Part shown: one piece after another, positions 6,112 through 6,658 of the stretch
How the letters are laid out: every line of letters begins with the position of its first letter
Numbering within the stretch: the first letter of the stretch is position 1
Program-made: the position numbers and the translations under genes
From: an uncultured Clostridia bacterium
Lineage (GTDB): Bacteria > Bacillota > Clostridia > Oscillospirales > Ruminococcaceae
Assembly (NCBI GenBank): GCA_947629275.1
Contig: CANRDG010000099.1
Coordinates: 1-6,658, forward strand
Reading direction: 5' to 3'
Length of the DNA: 6,658 bases
The notes under the pieces: model-generated
Seen by the model: the letters and a program-made list of their open reading frames with translations, nothing else
What the model was told of the DNA's origin: nothing
Databases searched by the model: none

Positions 6112-6658
6112 ATGGAAGACATACAGATAATTGATATGCTGTTTGCACGCGATGAAAACGCCGTTGCGGCTATGAAAGAAAAATACGGCTGTTACTGCGC
6201 CAAAATTGCCGTGAACATTCTTGGCAGCGCGGAGGACACCGAAGAGTGTGTAAACGATGCATACGCAAAAATGTGGGCTTCCATACCTCCCGCACGGCCT
6301 ACAGATCTGAAAACGTTTTTGGGCAGAATAGTTAGAAATCTCGCTTTGGACAGATACGATGCGGCAAGGGCAAAAAAGCGCGGCGGCGGACAGACCGAGG
6401 CTGTACTTGAAGAACTGGCGCAGTGTCTGCCCAACGATTGCGACACCGAGCGCGAAGTTGATATGCGGCAATTGCAGTATCTTTTAAATGAATTTCTGGG
6501 AAGCCTTAAAAAGCAGGACGCGCAGTTTTTCGTGCTTAGGTACTGGCATCTTTACAGGATAAAGGAGATATCGCAGAGGTATTCGGTGAGCGAGAGCAGG
6601 GTGAAGATGTCTCTGCTGAGGAGCAGGGGCAGGCTGAAAGAGTTTTTGGAGAAAGAGG
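6112..6658 (+). CDS. ECF-type RNA polymerase sigma factor (C-terminal end cut by window edge)
   Basis: This is a sigma-70 family factor of the small, two-domain type, which directs RNA polymerase to a special set of promoters. The frame is open for 182 codons to the window edge without a stop; the family is usually about 160-200 residues, so it is nearly complete. Region 2 covers about 10-88, with AEDTEECVNDAYAKMW at 40-55 and FLGRIVRNLALDRYDAAR at 69-86. A linker at 90-120 leads to region 4 at about 122-180, whose helix-turn-helix includes RIKEISQRYSVSESRVKMSL. The ATG follows AAAGGAG (6097-6103) by eight bases. It is divergent from the BMP-domain gene. In region 4 all seven arginines use AGG, unlike region 2. 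An anti-sigma or partner gene is likely just downstream but is not visible, and the stimulus is unknown. Confidence 0.93.
   Translation, partial: MEDIQIIDMLFARDENAVAAMKEKYGCYCAKIAVNILGSAEDTEECVNDAYAKMWASIPPARPTDLKTFLGRIVRNLALDRYDAARAKKRGGGQTEAVLEELAQCLPNDCDTEREVDMRQLQYLLNEFLGSLKKQDAQFFVLRYWHLYRIKEISQRYSVSESRVKMSLLRSRGRLKEFLEKE

Noticed and set aside
5957..6148. 63-codon minus-strand frame covering the divergent control region
   Set aside because: It overlaps both promoters, the inverted repeat and the sigma start; composition is random-looking and no ribosome site was seen.
6079..6471. Minus-strand frames opposite the sigma factor gene
   Set aside because: They overlap the conserved sigma region 2 and have no ribosome site or family features.
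1..6658. CRISPR array, tRNA/rRNA, insertion sequence or phage signature
   Set aside because: No spaced direct repeats, no cloverleaf-like sequence, no transposase or integrase motif and no terminal repeats were seen; the window is almost fully covered by intact chromosomal genes.

Overview
The window reads as chromosome of a spore-forming, moderate-GC Firmicute, most likely a gut-type clostridium (Oscillospiraceae/Ruminococcaceae-like). The reasons are a YunB sporulation protein, ligA next to gatCA, purine-rich Shine-Dalgarno sequences, and a sigma factor and a BMP-type protein of kinds I associate with Clostridia. The taxonomic placement is inference. No rRNA, tRNA, CRISPR array, insertion sequence or phage gene was seen.

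Layout. Positions 1-2525 (minus strand) hold ligA, gatC and the beginning of gatA, closely spaced and probably one operon. Its promoter (2564-2592) sits directly behind the upstream gene yunB (2598-3203, minus). A rho-independent terminator (3255-3284) separates yunB from a two-gene minus-strand unit: a 644-residue protein with a ParB-like domain and a BMP/PnrA-like domain (3962-5896), followed by a small metallophosphoesterase (3289-3918). An ECF-type sigma factor gene (6112 to the window edge, plus strand) diverges from that unit. The 215-base gap between them carries two back-to-back promoters with consensus-like boxes and 17-base spacers, and a perfect 9-base inverted repeat lies between the promoters.

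How the genes work together. LigA and GatCA are housekeeping enzymes (nick sealing; amidation of Glu-tRNA(Gln)/Asp-tRNA(Asn)), and their operon is ordinary. YunB is a mother-cell membrane protein of sporulation. The less ordinary part is the right half. The BMP-type protein has no signal peptide or lipobox and carries an N-terminal ParB-like module, so it looks like a cytoplasmic small-molecule sensor or regulator rather than a transporter component. It is apparently co-transcribed with a phosphoesterase and divergent from an alternative sigma factor. A functional link among these three is inference from gene arrangement only.
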